In this document: positions 35,181 through 47,900 of the stretch, in pieces
How positions within the stretch are numbered: the first letter of the stretch is position 1
Layout of the letters: each line of letters opens with the position of its first letter
Source: Dipteris shenzhenensis
Taxonomy: Eukaryota > Polypodiophyta > Polypodiopsida > Gleicheniales
Direction: 5' to 3' (one strand)
Assembly (NCBI GenBank): GCA_047967505.1
Contig: CM106538.1
DNA length: 64,000 nt
The notes under the pieces: generated by a model
What the model was told of the DNA's origin: nothing
Database searches by the model: none
The model's input: only the letters and a program-made list of their open reading frames with translations
Translations under genes and position numbers: made by a program

Positions 35181-35319
35181 AGGTTTTGCCAATGACAGAG
35201 AATAGGGGCATCCTTTCATAACAAATTTTTCATTTACAAAGATAGGCTATTAACAGAGGTAACAAAGTTCTAAAGGTACTACCAGCAATGAAATAGTTTG
35301 CAATCTATCTAGTTTTGGT

Positions 35320-36480
35320 AATCTAGTCCTTGTATCAATCAACAATTCAATTTGATCTTTGGATACTTCCTTGTCCTTAAAGTTTTAGAATCTTCTAGAA
35401 TTCTAAGATACACCCACATGCCATTCTTATTTGCATAAAGCTTTTCCCTCTCTTGAGCACTTTTTATGGTATCTTTAGGTTGTGCTAATATCTCTTGCAT
35501 ATCCATAAATAAATATTTAGCTATCTGAACCTTCATATTCTAGAGGCCTAGCACAATTGGCAATCTGGGCATGTATCCAGTTTCCATACATACGTGTAAA
35601 GAGACTAAAACAGTAGATGAATGCTTAGCACTAAGATAGGCAAATTTCATATTTGGAAGGTACCTCTCTCACGTATGCTCGAAGCATATCCTTGATAACA
35701 ATTTACCCTATTTATTTGCCCATTATATTGAGGATGATCAACTAAGCTCATGCCTAAAAAATTTTCCACTTTCTCAAAAACTACTAGCTATGTAACCATA
35801 AAGTGTAAATAAAGAGTTGTTCTATAAACTATTGTGCTAATTTTGGTGCCTTTACATTTGTCCTAACAGGTATAAATTGCACAAGTTTGGTGAGCTGATT
35901 AACTACACTCTCAAATGCATCATGTCTTGTAATTTATCCGAGGTAAACCTATGACAAGATCCATAGATAGATTTTCCCATTTAGTATCAAGAATCTGTAG
36001 AGGATGCAACATGCCTCCAGTTAAAAGCGTTATGTCTTATTAATTTGGTATGTATGACATCTAACCACATAGTCCCAGAATACACTTCTCAATTTCATCT
36101 TATAAAAAGTTTTGCTAGACCAAGTCATAGGTCCTTTGTATACCTGGATGACTTGTACTAGGGAGGTCATGACATTCATATTAAATATTTTTATTTATGT
36201 GATTCCCATCATCTGTGCACAGTTTTCCTTTGTAGAATAGCAATCCATTTTGGATTGTATTTGGTTTCTAATGTCATTATCAAAGGTAACACTCTACTAC
36301 TCTACAGGCATCCTATGAGATTTGGCAAAGACACTTATTAGTTCTTATTTCAACAAAGCCTAGCACATTCAATTCTTTAGCCTTGCTCAAAGTATCCACT
36401 AGTTGATTTCTTTCAAATGTCACATGATCCAGCCTACATCCATGCAATCTTAGTTATACAATGCAATGAAAATTTTTGAT
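35320..36480 (-). pseudogene. Ty3/gypsy integrase relic, opposite strand
   Basis: On the - strand, from high to low coordinates: CHTYQINKT (zinc-site end), KIYLWILS (cf. WEDISMDF), HDAFESVVNQLTKLVQFIPV with an integrase-core Asp, SLVDHPQYNGQINRVN (cf. YHPQTDGQTERVN, catalytic Glu region degraded), and ILAQPKDTIKSAQEREKLYA followed by VYLRILED, the C-terminal chromovirus-like module. It converges on the + strand RT/RNase H relic, so two elements or an inversion are involved. Confidence 0.7.
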
Positions 36481-36594
36481 GTTCAAATTTGCCCCTAAAA
36501 AGGAGAGGCTACCTTTAACTAACAACTACCCCTTTGCTTTATAATGTGTATGCAAGCTTGGATTCAACACACATATGTCACAATTTTAATGTTA

Positions 36595-36800
36595 AGATTA
36601 TGACGCACTCAATGGTTGGTGTGTACTCAATGATTATGACGCACTCAATGAATAAATAGCTCAATGATTATGACGTACTCAATGATTATGACGTACTCAA
36701 TGGTTGGTGTGTACTCAATGATTATGACGTACTCAATGATTATGTCACAATTTTAATGTCAAGATTATGACGCACTCAATGAATAAATAGCTTCCAAACA
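36595..36800. repeat. ~19-bp tandem repeat array
   Basis: About nine units of ATTATGACG(C/T)ACTCAATG, some extended by GTTGGTGTGT. A longer unit, GTCACAATTTTAATGT(T/C)AAG, recurs at 36575 and 36745. Low-complexity expansion without coding content. Confidence 0.85.
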
Positions 36801-37245
36801 GTGGAATCCTAGGGGCTATGGATGATGTGTTTCCCCCCACCTTTCTTTTGGAAAATAATAATGGAAGTTTAGCCCTTTTTCATAGGTTTGCACTAGGTGG
36901 ATTACTTTTTTCTTTTTTTCTTTTTTTTTGTCTTTTCATAAGTTTGCAGTTGGTGGATTACTTTATGGAAAGGCTATGCTTTATCTTGTTTCGTAGCTGA
37001 TGATCCATGGTGATCCAATTATGTATTATAGGCAAATTTGCTTAAAAGTTATTAAAAATTACAATTATCCCCAAAGCTCACACATCCTATGTGTGTTGAT
37101 CCAAAAATTGCAAGCTTGTATGCTAACTGCCATAATACCAATATTGTCAATCATCCAAAGTTGTAGTGCTTCTCGTTTACATAACGATAATGATTTATAG
37201 TTTTATAGCATTCAACTTCTTACTTTGTACCACTTTTGGATAAAC
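36801..37245. other. No gene seen
   Basis: AT-rich; the two short open frames here have no recognised domain. A T-rich tract (TTTTTTTCTTTTTTTTTG) lies near 36912. Confidence 0.35.
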
Positions 37246-37254
37246 GAGTAGTGA

Positions 37255-37640
37255 ACCTGTGCTTTGTACGGGCAAAGATGCATGACCATCCTCAACCACT
37301 CCTCATCTGAAGGTGGATCTTTGATTCTTAAATTTTGGCTAAGTCTTAACCCTGCACGGCTAAAGATGCATGACCATCCTCAACCACTTCCCATTTGAAG
37401 GTGAATCTTTGATTCTTTAAATTTGGCCAAGTCTTAACCCGTGGCTCTGAGACCTTCCATCTCCTCCTTTCATTCCATTAACCTTCCATCTCCTTCTTCC
37501 TCCCAAAGGTGACCTTCCATCTCCTCCATTCCATTGACCTTCTATCTCCTCCTTGCCCCTAAAGCTGGCTCTTGTCTTTCCACCTCCTCCCCAAAGCCTC
37601 CCTCTTGTCTTTCCACCTCCTCCCCCCTCCAAGAGCTCCT
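37255..37640. repeat. Tandem duplications and CT-rich minisatellite
   Basis: A ~100-bp unit with GATGCATGACCATCCTCAAC...AAGTCTTAACCC occurs twice (37270-37352 and 37370-37440). It is followed by an irregular minisatellite of ACCTTCCATCTCCTCC and CTTGTCTTTCCACCTCCTCC units. A - strand Gly-rich frame across it is a repeat artefact. Confidence 0.75.
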
Positions 37641-38785
37641 TCTATGTGACACGTGGCGGGCTCTTCTCCTCCAAGTTGCCACCTATCCTCTCCTTTTTTT
37701 TTTTTGTCTATGGTTAATAGGTTAAAGATTTAATTCCATATACAAGAGATCACTTTGATTACCCCTTAATTATTATCCCTTGATCCTCCAAATCTAGCTA
37801 TTTTCCCATAAAATATGTATATGTTCAGCCTCAACTTAAATGGTTTCTTGTAAGCTTTATTTTGTTGTCTTTGTTTCCATTATAAATTATTACGCACCCC
37901 TTTCTATGAGAAATGATCATCAATGATACCCAAGTTTATTAAAATTGATAACGGAAAGGCCATATACAAGTTTATTAAAAGTGAGAAGGGAAAGGCCAAA
38001 TACAAGAGTAAACAAGAGATTCTTGGAGAATGGTGGAATGCACATGTAAAATATAAAATATATAATAAAGGTAAGAGCCAAGATGTTCTTAGGTGTGCTC
38101 TTGCGTACTTTTAGGTGTGCCTGAGCATTTTTTACATGTATGGTATTCTAGGATAAAACCTTTAAAGTACACTACAAGGCAAGATGAAAAAGGAATTTGT
38201 AGGGTGGAAGGCAGGATAGATCTCAAAGTTGGTAAGGGGAGAGGAAAGTAGGCTTCACATTCAAATAAAAATCATGCATAAAATATGTCATAAAGTCTGA
38301 TTGCCAAGATGTGCTTAGGTTTGCTTATTCAGACTTTTCCATATGCATGGTCATTTTCCTTGAGAACTTTATTATACATAGAAAGTAGTAGAATTTGGTT
38401 TAAGAAAGACGAGGGTAGTTGGTTCACATGTTGTATGCCTTTATGCACATGAAAGCATAATTTTGGAAGGATGAGTCATAAAAGTCCTTCAAATAGAAAG
38501 GGATCTGAAGGGGGATATGAAGGAAAAGCTATTGTTATCATGGTGGTTGCATAAGTTGTAGAGCTAAGGAAGGTAGGGTTGGGAAATCTCCGAATGGGAT
38601 TGGAGGCAAACACCTCTTTAGAGAGGTGCAATCAATACCAAATGGCACGATTCTGTGTGGGCTTAAAGGGTAAGCATAATTTTGTCCGTGTGCCTATGTG
38701 CAACCTCTCTTGACACGATAACACTTATGAAACCATCCATAGCCTTTCTCATTTGTTAAGAATTCTTGTTCGGCATCAAAGCAAT
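37640..38785. other. No gene seen
   Basis: Intergenic-looking sequence. The short frame at 37923-38114 (Lys/Tyr-rich, with two FIK.(4)GKA.YK units) reflects a small internal duplication. Confidence 0.35.
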
Positions 38786-39075
38786 CGGCTTTTTATCTAG
38801 ATTTGTGGTGTTTGTGGTGGCCCCTTAGCCCAAAGTCTTCATTAGCAGAAGGGATCATTACATGTAGTGGGTGGTTAGGTAGTTGGCATGGGAACATAAT
38901 GGGTTAGGCCAAGGCAATGTTGAAGCACGTAATCATCGGCTTTTAATGGTGTTTGTGGTGGCCCCTTAGCCCAAAGTCTTCATTAGTAGAAAGGATCATA
39001 ACATGTAGTGGGTGGTTAGGTAGTTGGCATGGGAACGTAATGGGTTAGGGCAAGGCAATGTTGAAGCACCTAATC
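38786..39075. repeat. ~140-bp tandem duplication
   Basis: The block ATCGGCTTTT...GGTGTTTGTGGTGGCCCCTT through AATGTTGAAGCAC (about 38786-38928) is repeated at 38934-39072 with few substitutions. Non-coding. Confidence 0.85.
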
Positions 39076-39079
39076 ATTG

Positions 39080-41034
39080 ATCTCTTTGTTGGAGAAACCA
39101 TGACGAAGGGGATCATAACATGGAGTGATGGCTAGGGCAAGCTTGTATTAAGTTGTGATGGAGCTCTTGAGGCTTGGACAAATTCCACCTAGTGGCACTA
39201 TAGCATATGGGCAACTTGTGACATCTTACACAATAGGTGAGCTACGCACCATGGGTTCTCAACCACTTGAGGTTTTTGGGAGCTGACTTCATGTAAGTAG
39301 GTTGTCTCATGAACAATGCTAAACTTTTGGAACTTTTTGAAGGCCCATGCTAAAATTCCCTCCACAAAACTACAAACCAATTTGTAGTTGGTTGCTCTCA
39401 ACCTTACTGGAAGTTATGAGTGCTTAGGTGGGACTTGTGGAGTTGGATGCCCCCTAAGGTGGGTGCTTAGGTGGAAAAACAAGGGGTTCACTTTGGAATG
39501 ATGGAAGAATCTCCACCTTTAGTTATTTCGATAGGTGTTTCAAGAATGTGGTTATTAGCACTATCGATGAGGTACGGGTAATGGACATGTTTTGCGTTTT
39601 CATGAGACCATTCTTAAGGACTGGGGTTCTACTACCATTTTTTGTGTTGTAGCACATGCCTTTACTTTTCTATGAATAGTTTATTCATAGCTTTTGAGTG
39701 GAACCTTCATACTTTATTCATGCCTTTTGTATGAATAATTTATTCATAGCTTTTGAGTGTAACCTTCTCTATGAGCAAGGGTAGTGCTCTCACCACCTTA
39801 TACAAGTTGCACTACAAGACATATGGGGTGACACGGGGTACATGCAACCTCCCTCTCAATTTCAAGATGGCTTTTGCATGGGATGCAAGTTAATTGATTT
39901 TGAAATGAGGGAGGAAGCATCATCCCAACTCGGTTCTCAAGTGAGGGTCAACAAAGTGACTTTATGGTTAAGTTAAGGAGTCGAGGTCAAGAAACTTATG
40001 ATCAAGTCTGTCCAAAGGTTGAGAAGTCAAGGCCAAAGTGACTTATAGTTAAGTGTTTGCAAAAGTACACCTTGTGAATACATGCTCATGTTCTTCCTTC
40101 CTTGAGAGGCTCCTCTTGCAAAGCTTCCTCTTCTTCCTTCTCATGTTTCTCTCCACATTAAGTGCTGAGGTCGGCTCATATTAATTTCATAGAAGGAATA
40201 GCCTCCCTCTGCTTAACTTGCCCAGCTAACGTAACTCCATTAAAGTCCACTCCCATTGTTCAAAATTTAACCCATGATTAGTCCTTGAACCGTCCCTTTG
40301 GTGCTCCACATGAGGGAAAGGACCTCGAGCTACTTGCCATATTCTGAGGAGTTTCCTCTCGGGAATGTTCTCCTCTGGCTGTTTCCCCTATATAACTCAA
40401 CCTCTGTAGAGACTTACGAGACGTCAAGGTTAGAGTGTTTGCAAATGTCGAGGAGTCAAGGTCAGAGTGTTAAAGAGTGTGCAAAAGTACACTCTTTGCA
40501 AAAATTCAAGCTCATCTTTGGCCTCTCTTTGAGAATCTCTCCCCTATTTGCAGAGCTTCATCTTAGTCCTTCTCTCCACAAACTCACCGTTTGCAAAAGA
40601 CTTATGAGTAAGTCTATGCAAAAGGTGGAGGAGTGAAGATGAAAGCGACTCAAAAGTGAAGTGTGTCAAAAAAAAGTACTCTTTGAATACAAAGCTCATG
40701 TGCTCAGTCTATTCAAACGTTGAGCACTCAAGGTCAAAGTGAGAGTACACTCTTTCAAGCACATGTTCTTGCTCTGTGTCTGAGAGTTTACTCTTGTGCA
40801 AGCTTCATCTTTTTTCATTCAAAGAGCACACACACTCTTTGAATACAAGCACATGTTCTTCATCCAAAGAGCACACAAACTTTGAATACAAGCACTTCAT
40901 CTTCTTCTTCCTTCTTATTTTGAGAGTCTCCTCTTTTGCAAGCTTCATCTTCTTCCTTCTCATTTTCCTCTTCACAGAACTCAATCCGCATTTTCATCGA
41001 TCTCTCTCCCTTCTCTGCCTTCCATTTTTCTGCC
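39080..41034 (+). other. Upstream region of the MVD gene
   Basis: No coding region is recognised. From 40300 on, related segments recur (ACTCTTTGAATACAAGCAC; CTCTTTTGCAAGCTTCATCTTCTTCC), suggesting local duplications up to the gene's 5' leader. The last ~60 bp are CT-rich, typical of plant 5' UTRs. No clear TATA box could be tied to a start site. Confidence 0.45.
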
Positions 41035-41914
41035 ATGGAAGACCACCATGGCTTGCCTGATGGCTCTGCTCCCAACTCCATCCTCATGGTCACCGCCAGA
41101 GCTCCCACCAACATTGCCGTGATCAAATACTGGGGCAAGCGCGACGAGAAACTCATCCTTCCTATCAATTCCAGCATTAGCATCACTCTCAACCCTGACG
41201 ATCTCTCCGCCACCACCACTGTCGCTGCCAGCCCTTCTTTCCAATCGGATCGTCTCTGGCTCAACGGCAAGGTCGATCTAACGCTCTTGGCCTTGCTGTT
41301 GAAACGTCCATTCTGCGAGTAGTCGTCTTATAATTTGGGCTCCGATGAATTCCTGAGCGGAACTTTGTTATCGCTGCTTAGGTTCATTGCTACGTCGAGA
41401 AGCTTGGATTGCATGTTCACAATGCTGCACAGGCTAGCTGCCAATTTCATCGAACCACTACTCTTTTCTCAAATTTTTGACAGTTCCAATGTGGCCCAAT
41501 GTGGCAGGAAGTCTCGATGTCAGGTGAGAGGTACAGAAATTGTCTTCGGGAGATCAGGTCTAGAGCGGCAGACGTTGTTGATAAAAATACTGGCGCCATT
41601 ATTAGAAAAGAAGATTGGGCAAATCTGCACGTACATATTGCATCAGAAAATAATTTCCCGACAGCTGCTGGGCTGGCGTCATCAGCTGCAGGATTTGCAT
41701 GCTTAGGTAATCCTGCTCCTTTCGGCTTCTACAAGACAAAAAGGAAAGTCTTTAAAGTGGTCAACCAAATGAGTGTACGTCGAACGAAATCTTGTCTGAG
41801 TGATGCGCAACAAAGGGAGTTTCAAGTGATACGTTTATGGATTTTCGAAGTGTTTTTTGTTTTTGCAAAAATTTCGTTAGCTAAATTTACTCCCTTCAGA
41901 ATGACTTTTAAAGT

Positions 41915-41952
<38 letters not shown>

Positions 41953-44900
41953 TGTTTTCTCAATCGTTACTCGCTACATTTTTCCTGCGCTCAATAGACC
42001 AAAAGGTAAAGCCCATGAGCATGCACTCGCTCTTCTTAATTTTGTTGAGCACGGGAAACATTGTCGCATACTTGAATTGCATTTTGAAATCTCCTTGAGA
42101 AAAATGTGGAATTGTGCTCCAAGACCTCTCAGAGTTCAGTTTCATGGTGAGGTTTGTTAGACATGTTTTTTTAAAATGTAATTATTACAAAAGCACAAGG
42201 AAAATCATAATTTTCATGTCGCTCGGAGTATTTCCATGAAAAATTTAGGTAGGCCTAATTGTAGCCTTCTCCTTTAGTGCTAGCCTTTGTCATGGCTGAG
42301 TCTGCCCTTCACGCTGACACAGACTCAGTACGAAGGCCTTTGTATAAGTGGATGCTCAAGTATATGTGGGTGTGGATTTGTATGTGTGAGAGCATATCTT
42401 TATACTATGGTATACACCCACCCTTGGGCGCTGATGATGTCTGTGGGGATGCCATATGAGTGACTATCATGAGATTGAAACTGCACTGTGTGTTGTATTT
42501 TTAAAGGATGAGTTTGGGCATGTTCCTGGATTCATCTAGATATAGGCCTAATTGTAGCGAAGGGCTGACCCAAAGAGGTGGTGGGAACATAGGCTACACA
42601 GATGGCGACCCAACTATTGGGCCATGCGGCTGACTTGGGCCTTTGTAGGGTAGATTATCTTTGGGTCTCTCTCTATCTCTACACATGGTGTTGCAGTCCT
42701 GGGTATCAAGGATCAACAGCCTTGTGCCTCCTTGTCCATGGTTTATACTCTGTTTTGAGGACATCTGTGTAATGAAGTCTGAGAGTGTCTCTCGTGCGAC
42801 TTACTGACGTTCCAAGCTTCTCATTCATGATTATTCTGCATCATTTGCAGTGTCTACATTATCACCATCTGCAACATTGGTACCTAGGTGATGTCACGGT
42901 AAGGGAAGGTGGCTGAATGGTCTCCGGATCCTTTGCTGAACCAACTCACTGATCATGCTTACCTTGCATGGGTGAATTGGGCACTAAAGAGGCCATGGGG
43001 TCTGTCTGGCATCTGGATCTGGTCTCAGAATAACATACAACCAACCAAAGTTGCAATCTGTGAATTGGAAAGTACGGGCCTTTTTGGCTGCAATCTCTGC
43101 TCATAGAGCCTCCTAGGGTGCCCAAACACTGAACTTACATGCTGTCCTGAAACGTGTTGCAAAAAGGCCCTCAATTTCACCTTCTGACTGTGTGGAATGG
43201 GCGGGAGTGTTGTAACTGGAGAAATTGGATCAATGCCCAGCCCCCAAATGAGGAGAGCTCAGGGGGCGACACCTCTGATAGGTAGATAGACCTGTAGGGA
43301 GTAGGGGTGAGGCTGCATGCATGGCTGCCACACGGGCAGAACGTAAATCTGCTGACAGGGCTGGTACATCGGGTACAGCAGGTACATAGGAGCTGGAACA
43401 GTGCGCAGCAGTAGCCAGTGGAAGACTGACAGCAGCAGGTTGGTTTAGACAGCAGCTGGTCGGAACTACAGCAGGCTGCACAGGAGCAGCAGAGGTCCAG
43501 GCCCAGCAAAGAGGCTTGCAAACAGGCCTATTTATAGGCAGGGGCTGTTCTTAGCGGCGACACCATGTCCCACTGAGATAGAGTTTGCAGACCCAGGAGA
43601 GGAGCTGTTCTTAGCGGCGACACCATGTCCCACTGAGATAGAGTTTGCAGACCCAGGAGTGAAGTGTGACTTTGTGGTGGAGGATGGAAGGTGCTGCTCA
43701 GCTATGCGTTGTGGATCAGTCTAGTACCAATGGCAACGATGAAGTGTCTCACTCAGAGATGGAGATTGAAGTCACCGAGGGGAGCATATGTTGAGTCTTG
43801 CACAAAGGCGGGGATTAAGATGGTACTTTTGGGAGATTTTCCTTGAGATTAGCGACAAAGACTTCGACAAGTTCGAGTTGCTGATTGACGGAGGTGATCA
43901 GGAGGTCTTTCCAGACAGGCCCAATTGCATGATGCTGGAGGGACCAGATGATGATCTTGTCAAATCCTTAATGCCAAGATCAGTGGGTGATAGACTCACT
44001 CCAGCGTTGGCTGGAGGGATTCCAACCAGTGGGGATCTACGTGGACCAACCACTAGGACCTCACTGTTTTCTAGGGGGACACCTGGAGAGTGTTGTCAGT
44101 GTGTTGGGTTACTGAAGAGACCGGAGTGCTCTTGACTTGGACTGGAGAATGTATTCGTGTTCCAGACTAGACCTGGTTGTTTGAGAGCGGTGCGGGGAAG
44201 GGAAGTTCCTGGGGATACTGGAGGTGCGGGATTCAGGACCAGAGAAACAAGACATCCTTATGTGTTTGAGTGCTTCTGCAAAGGAGCTGATGGAGCAGTA
44301 CTTTGCAAGAGTTGCTGTTGAGCCACAGTGTGTCATTGAGAGGGGTTTTGGAGAAATTTGGTCAATGCCCCACCTACGAGCTGCCAAAGGAAGAGAGATT
44401 AGGGGGTTGACACCTTAGCACATATATGGGTACATAATCCTAGGGTGAGGCTGCCATGTGGGCAGCAACATGGCTGCCACATGGGCAGCACCTAGATGTA
44501 CTGATAGGTCAAGAGGCTGAAGGTACGTGGGCTGGTACAGTAAGTACAGCTGGTACACAGGAGCTGGAACGGTGCACAGCAGTAGCCAGTGTAAGATTGA
44601 CAGCAGCAGGTTGGTTCAGAAGCAGACTGACAGCAGCACGTTGGAACTCCAGGAGGCTCCGCAGGAGCAGCAGAGGTCCAATCCAGCAAAGAGGCCTGCA
44701 AACAGGCCTATTTATAGGCAGGGACAGTCGGCTATGGAGCAGACCAAGTCTGCAAAGGAAGGCTGACAGACTGGTTGGCCAGTCTGTCAGATCGGGGTTG
44801 GCCAGTTGTCCAGACTGGGTCGGCCAGATCAGGGGCTATGTAACAGCCCCTGGTCAGGGCCACCTGTCCAGACTGGGTCGGCCAGATTAGGGGCTATGTA

Positions 44901-47900
44901 ACAGCCCACATTTGGAGTCTTTTGCAGTCCTGAGCATACCTCCTGCACACTCCAGCCTGAAGACCAGTACTCATTGTGGGGCAGAAATGCAGCAGCAAGC
45001 CTAAAGGATCTACATCGGCATGGAGTATTTTTGCAAAGCTGAAGTCCAGAACATCTGCAGCATACGTAAGTGCACACCTACACATGTAGGAGAGCTCGAG
45101 GGTGCAGCAAAGGGGGCTTTGTCTGCAGTACAACTTCAAAGTAGAACTTTGCAAGAGTGCTCAGCCTTCAAGCAGCTACTGAAGCCTACACAGAAGGGCG
45201 TGGCAGAGAGGAAGAGTTTCCAACAGAGGGTGCAGCAAAACATTTTGGTGCCTTATGTCAGATATTACATCTGAATACTCTTTCAGGTCTGGATTGTCCC
45301 CTTAGTTTCAAGTAAAGCACACGTGTCGTGTTCCACGCATTAGTATCTTGCGATCTTGGGGTTCATCTTCCGCTGCGGAGCAGTGTTGGCCCGAAGCAAA
45401 CAACCTGCCTCTACTTTTTCTAACACGGAGGGCACTTAGGACCTTGACAATTTGGTTGAAAATGCGTCCCAAACTTTATGCACAATTCCTTTTGAATGGT
45501 GCTGGAATAAGGCCATATTGGATAAATCACAAACTTGTCATGCTGTCTACTGAAAAAAGGCATCAGCGAGTGTGTAGACGTGTGCCTGAGATGACTTCCA
45601 TGATGCTCCTTTGCTTTTTGAACTCGGGAAAGATGTGGAAACTAGAGAAAGAAGGGGGAAATGAGGGAGAATGACAGGTTGGCTTGTCTTGCTTCCAACT
45701 GTTTGGAACCTCCTGTGTTAGCTGCCCAAAATCACAAAGTAAGATTTGGGCCTACTCTATCTCAGAAGATGAGACTACTTCTGATTTTACATATTTGCAT
45801 GTGCAGCTTCTAATGAAGTCTGCAAGTGTAAATGAACACAATCTGAAGCAAATACTCCGTGGGTCTTTAGAAACCCAATATAGCTGCTTATGTTTGGGCA
45901 CTGATGACGACATACGTGTTGCTTTGCTTGCTAAGTATGTCTTCCTTTTGTTTTTCAAAAAGTTTTTGTTACCTCTTTTTTCTTCTCTTTTATTTTCAGT
46001 GTAGATTTTTGGACTTTAGAACAACAAAAAAATCTAAATTTATATGAATGGATATATTCTAGTCTTACAAAGGTATACAAATATCAATGAAACATGACAG
46101 TTAAACAGAACATAAGCATTGGGTACAAACTCCCCCACCCTTCTTCCCTCTCTAAAGAGTGTAGTTTTCTACTTCCAAGTTGTCCAATTGCTGGAAGGCT
46201 CATGGCTCCAAGAGCTAGCTGCTTCCTTTGGGTTGCAAGAAGATGAAGGCCTCTCTCCTTATATCCATCCCCATGTTGTGTGGAAGCTCTGACAAGCTGA
46301 TATCTCAGTCTGGTAGAAGATTGGATGAAGAGGCCGCAATGGCATCCTACTAGTCAACTTGGGTAGATAATATGTGTTTTGAGTTTATCTAGTTAACTTT
46401 CATTCTGCTCTACATGTTTTCTTCCTTTGATCCCGTTTTACAGTTTTGTACAAGGTGATGCTTTCACGTGCATTATGTAACGTTTGATGCTTTAGTAAAT
46501 GCAATGCTGTAACTGAAGGAGGAGTGACTCTTCATGAAATAAGTAATGTCTGGTTGGAACTAATGGTGTTTGGTGTAATGCTCACAGTTTATGCCCTTGC
46601 ACAGCTAATGGGAGTCCGTGAAAGCTATGAAGGAGAGCTGTCTTCCATTGCCAGGTTTGTGTCATTGGCCTGGTGAATTACTGTTTTTAAGGTTAACTTT
46701 GATAGAAGTGTAACATCTTGTAGACTATGATTTCACAAGAGTTAGTTTGGCTGTTATATGGATGTAATATGCACAAGCCTGACCCATGTATATGGTGGCT
46801 AGAAAGCTATAGAAAAGTGGAAGAGTTGCATAAACTGAAAGTGAATAGGAGAGGGTGCAGGAGAAAAGAAGATTATTTATGTCTTTAGAAGATCCAAAGA
46901 AGAGGCTTATGAGACAAAGTGTAGATAATATTAAAATGGGTGAGCCTGAGTGCTTCTCCCAAATCACGTCATAAGTGAAGCGTGCTTCCCAATCAAAAGC
47001 ATGCGGAAATTATTTTTAAAATTTCAGCTAAAATCTTACTACTACTAACATTCACGTAGCATTAAACAATGTAAAAAAAAACCCGACAGCAGATTGCTTG
47101 TGAATAAGGCCTCTCCTGGTTAGAATTGGTTACGGGATCTATTTACAGTTTATCATTAAAATCGTAGAACATAACTTCTATAATTATAAAAGTTACAAAA
47201 CATCCATTATTCCAATTATGATAGCCCCAAACCTGGTAGATCCAGAGATCCAAAGAGTGTCCCATGTTGGAATCTAGCCATGCACTGAACTTAGATCTGG
47301 AACCATGCTAGATCAATGAAGGGGATTGCTGCTTTAGCCAAGCCCCAATGCAGCGGAAGATTATGAGATTCTATTCCACGTATGCACACAAGTACTCCTT
47401 TTAGATCTGTAGGTGTAGACAGCCAGATAGTGCAGTAAGGCACACAGGGGGGGCTCTTTCAGTTGAATCAGCTTATGCAGGTACTCTTCTTGATGAGGAG
47501 GAGCCTGAGACATTTGAAGAAGCAAAGGATAATGTGCATTGGATGAATGCCATGCAGGATGAATTGTAGTCCATTCATAAAAATCAGACTTGGGATGTCG
47601 TGGATTTGCCACCAGGCAAGAATGCCATGGGTACACGTTGGGTTTTCAAAGTCAAAAGAAAGCCAGATGGGTCCATTGATCGGTACAAGGCAAGGCTGGT
47701 TGCAAAAGGATATGTTGAGAAAAGGGCATAGATTATGAGGAGACTTTTGCTCCTACATCCAGATGACCATCATCAGGTCAGTTATAGCAATGGCTGCAAT
47801 GGAATGTTCATCAGTTGGACATTAAAATAGCTTTCCTTAATGGAGACTTGTTGGAAGAGGTTTATGTCAAACAACCTTCGGGCTTTGAAATTTCAGGAAA

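Noticed and set aside
36595-36800. CRISPR-like array
   Set aside because: The units are contiguous ~19-bp tandem repeats without unique spacers, in a plant nuclear context.
37417-37640. Gly/Arg-rich - strand protein
   Set aside because: Product of the CCTTCCATCTCCTCC minisatellite; no homology and no splice context.
40860-41270. - strand 136-aa frame over MVD exon 1
   Set aside because: Antisense of the conserved MVD exon; the sense frame has the GHMP-family motifs and splice borders.
42265-42543. tRNA-derived SINE
   Set aside because: The target-site duplication fits a retroposon, but I could not find convincing A and B boxes, so no tRNA origin is claimed.
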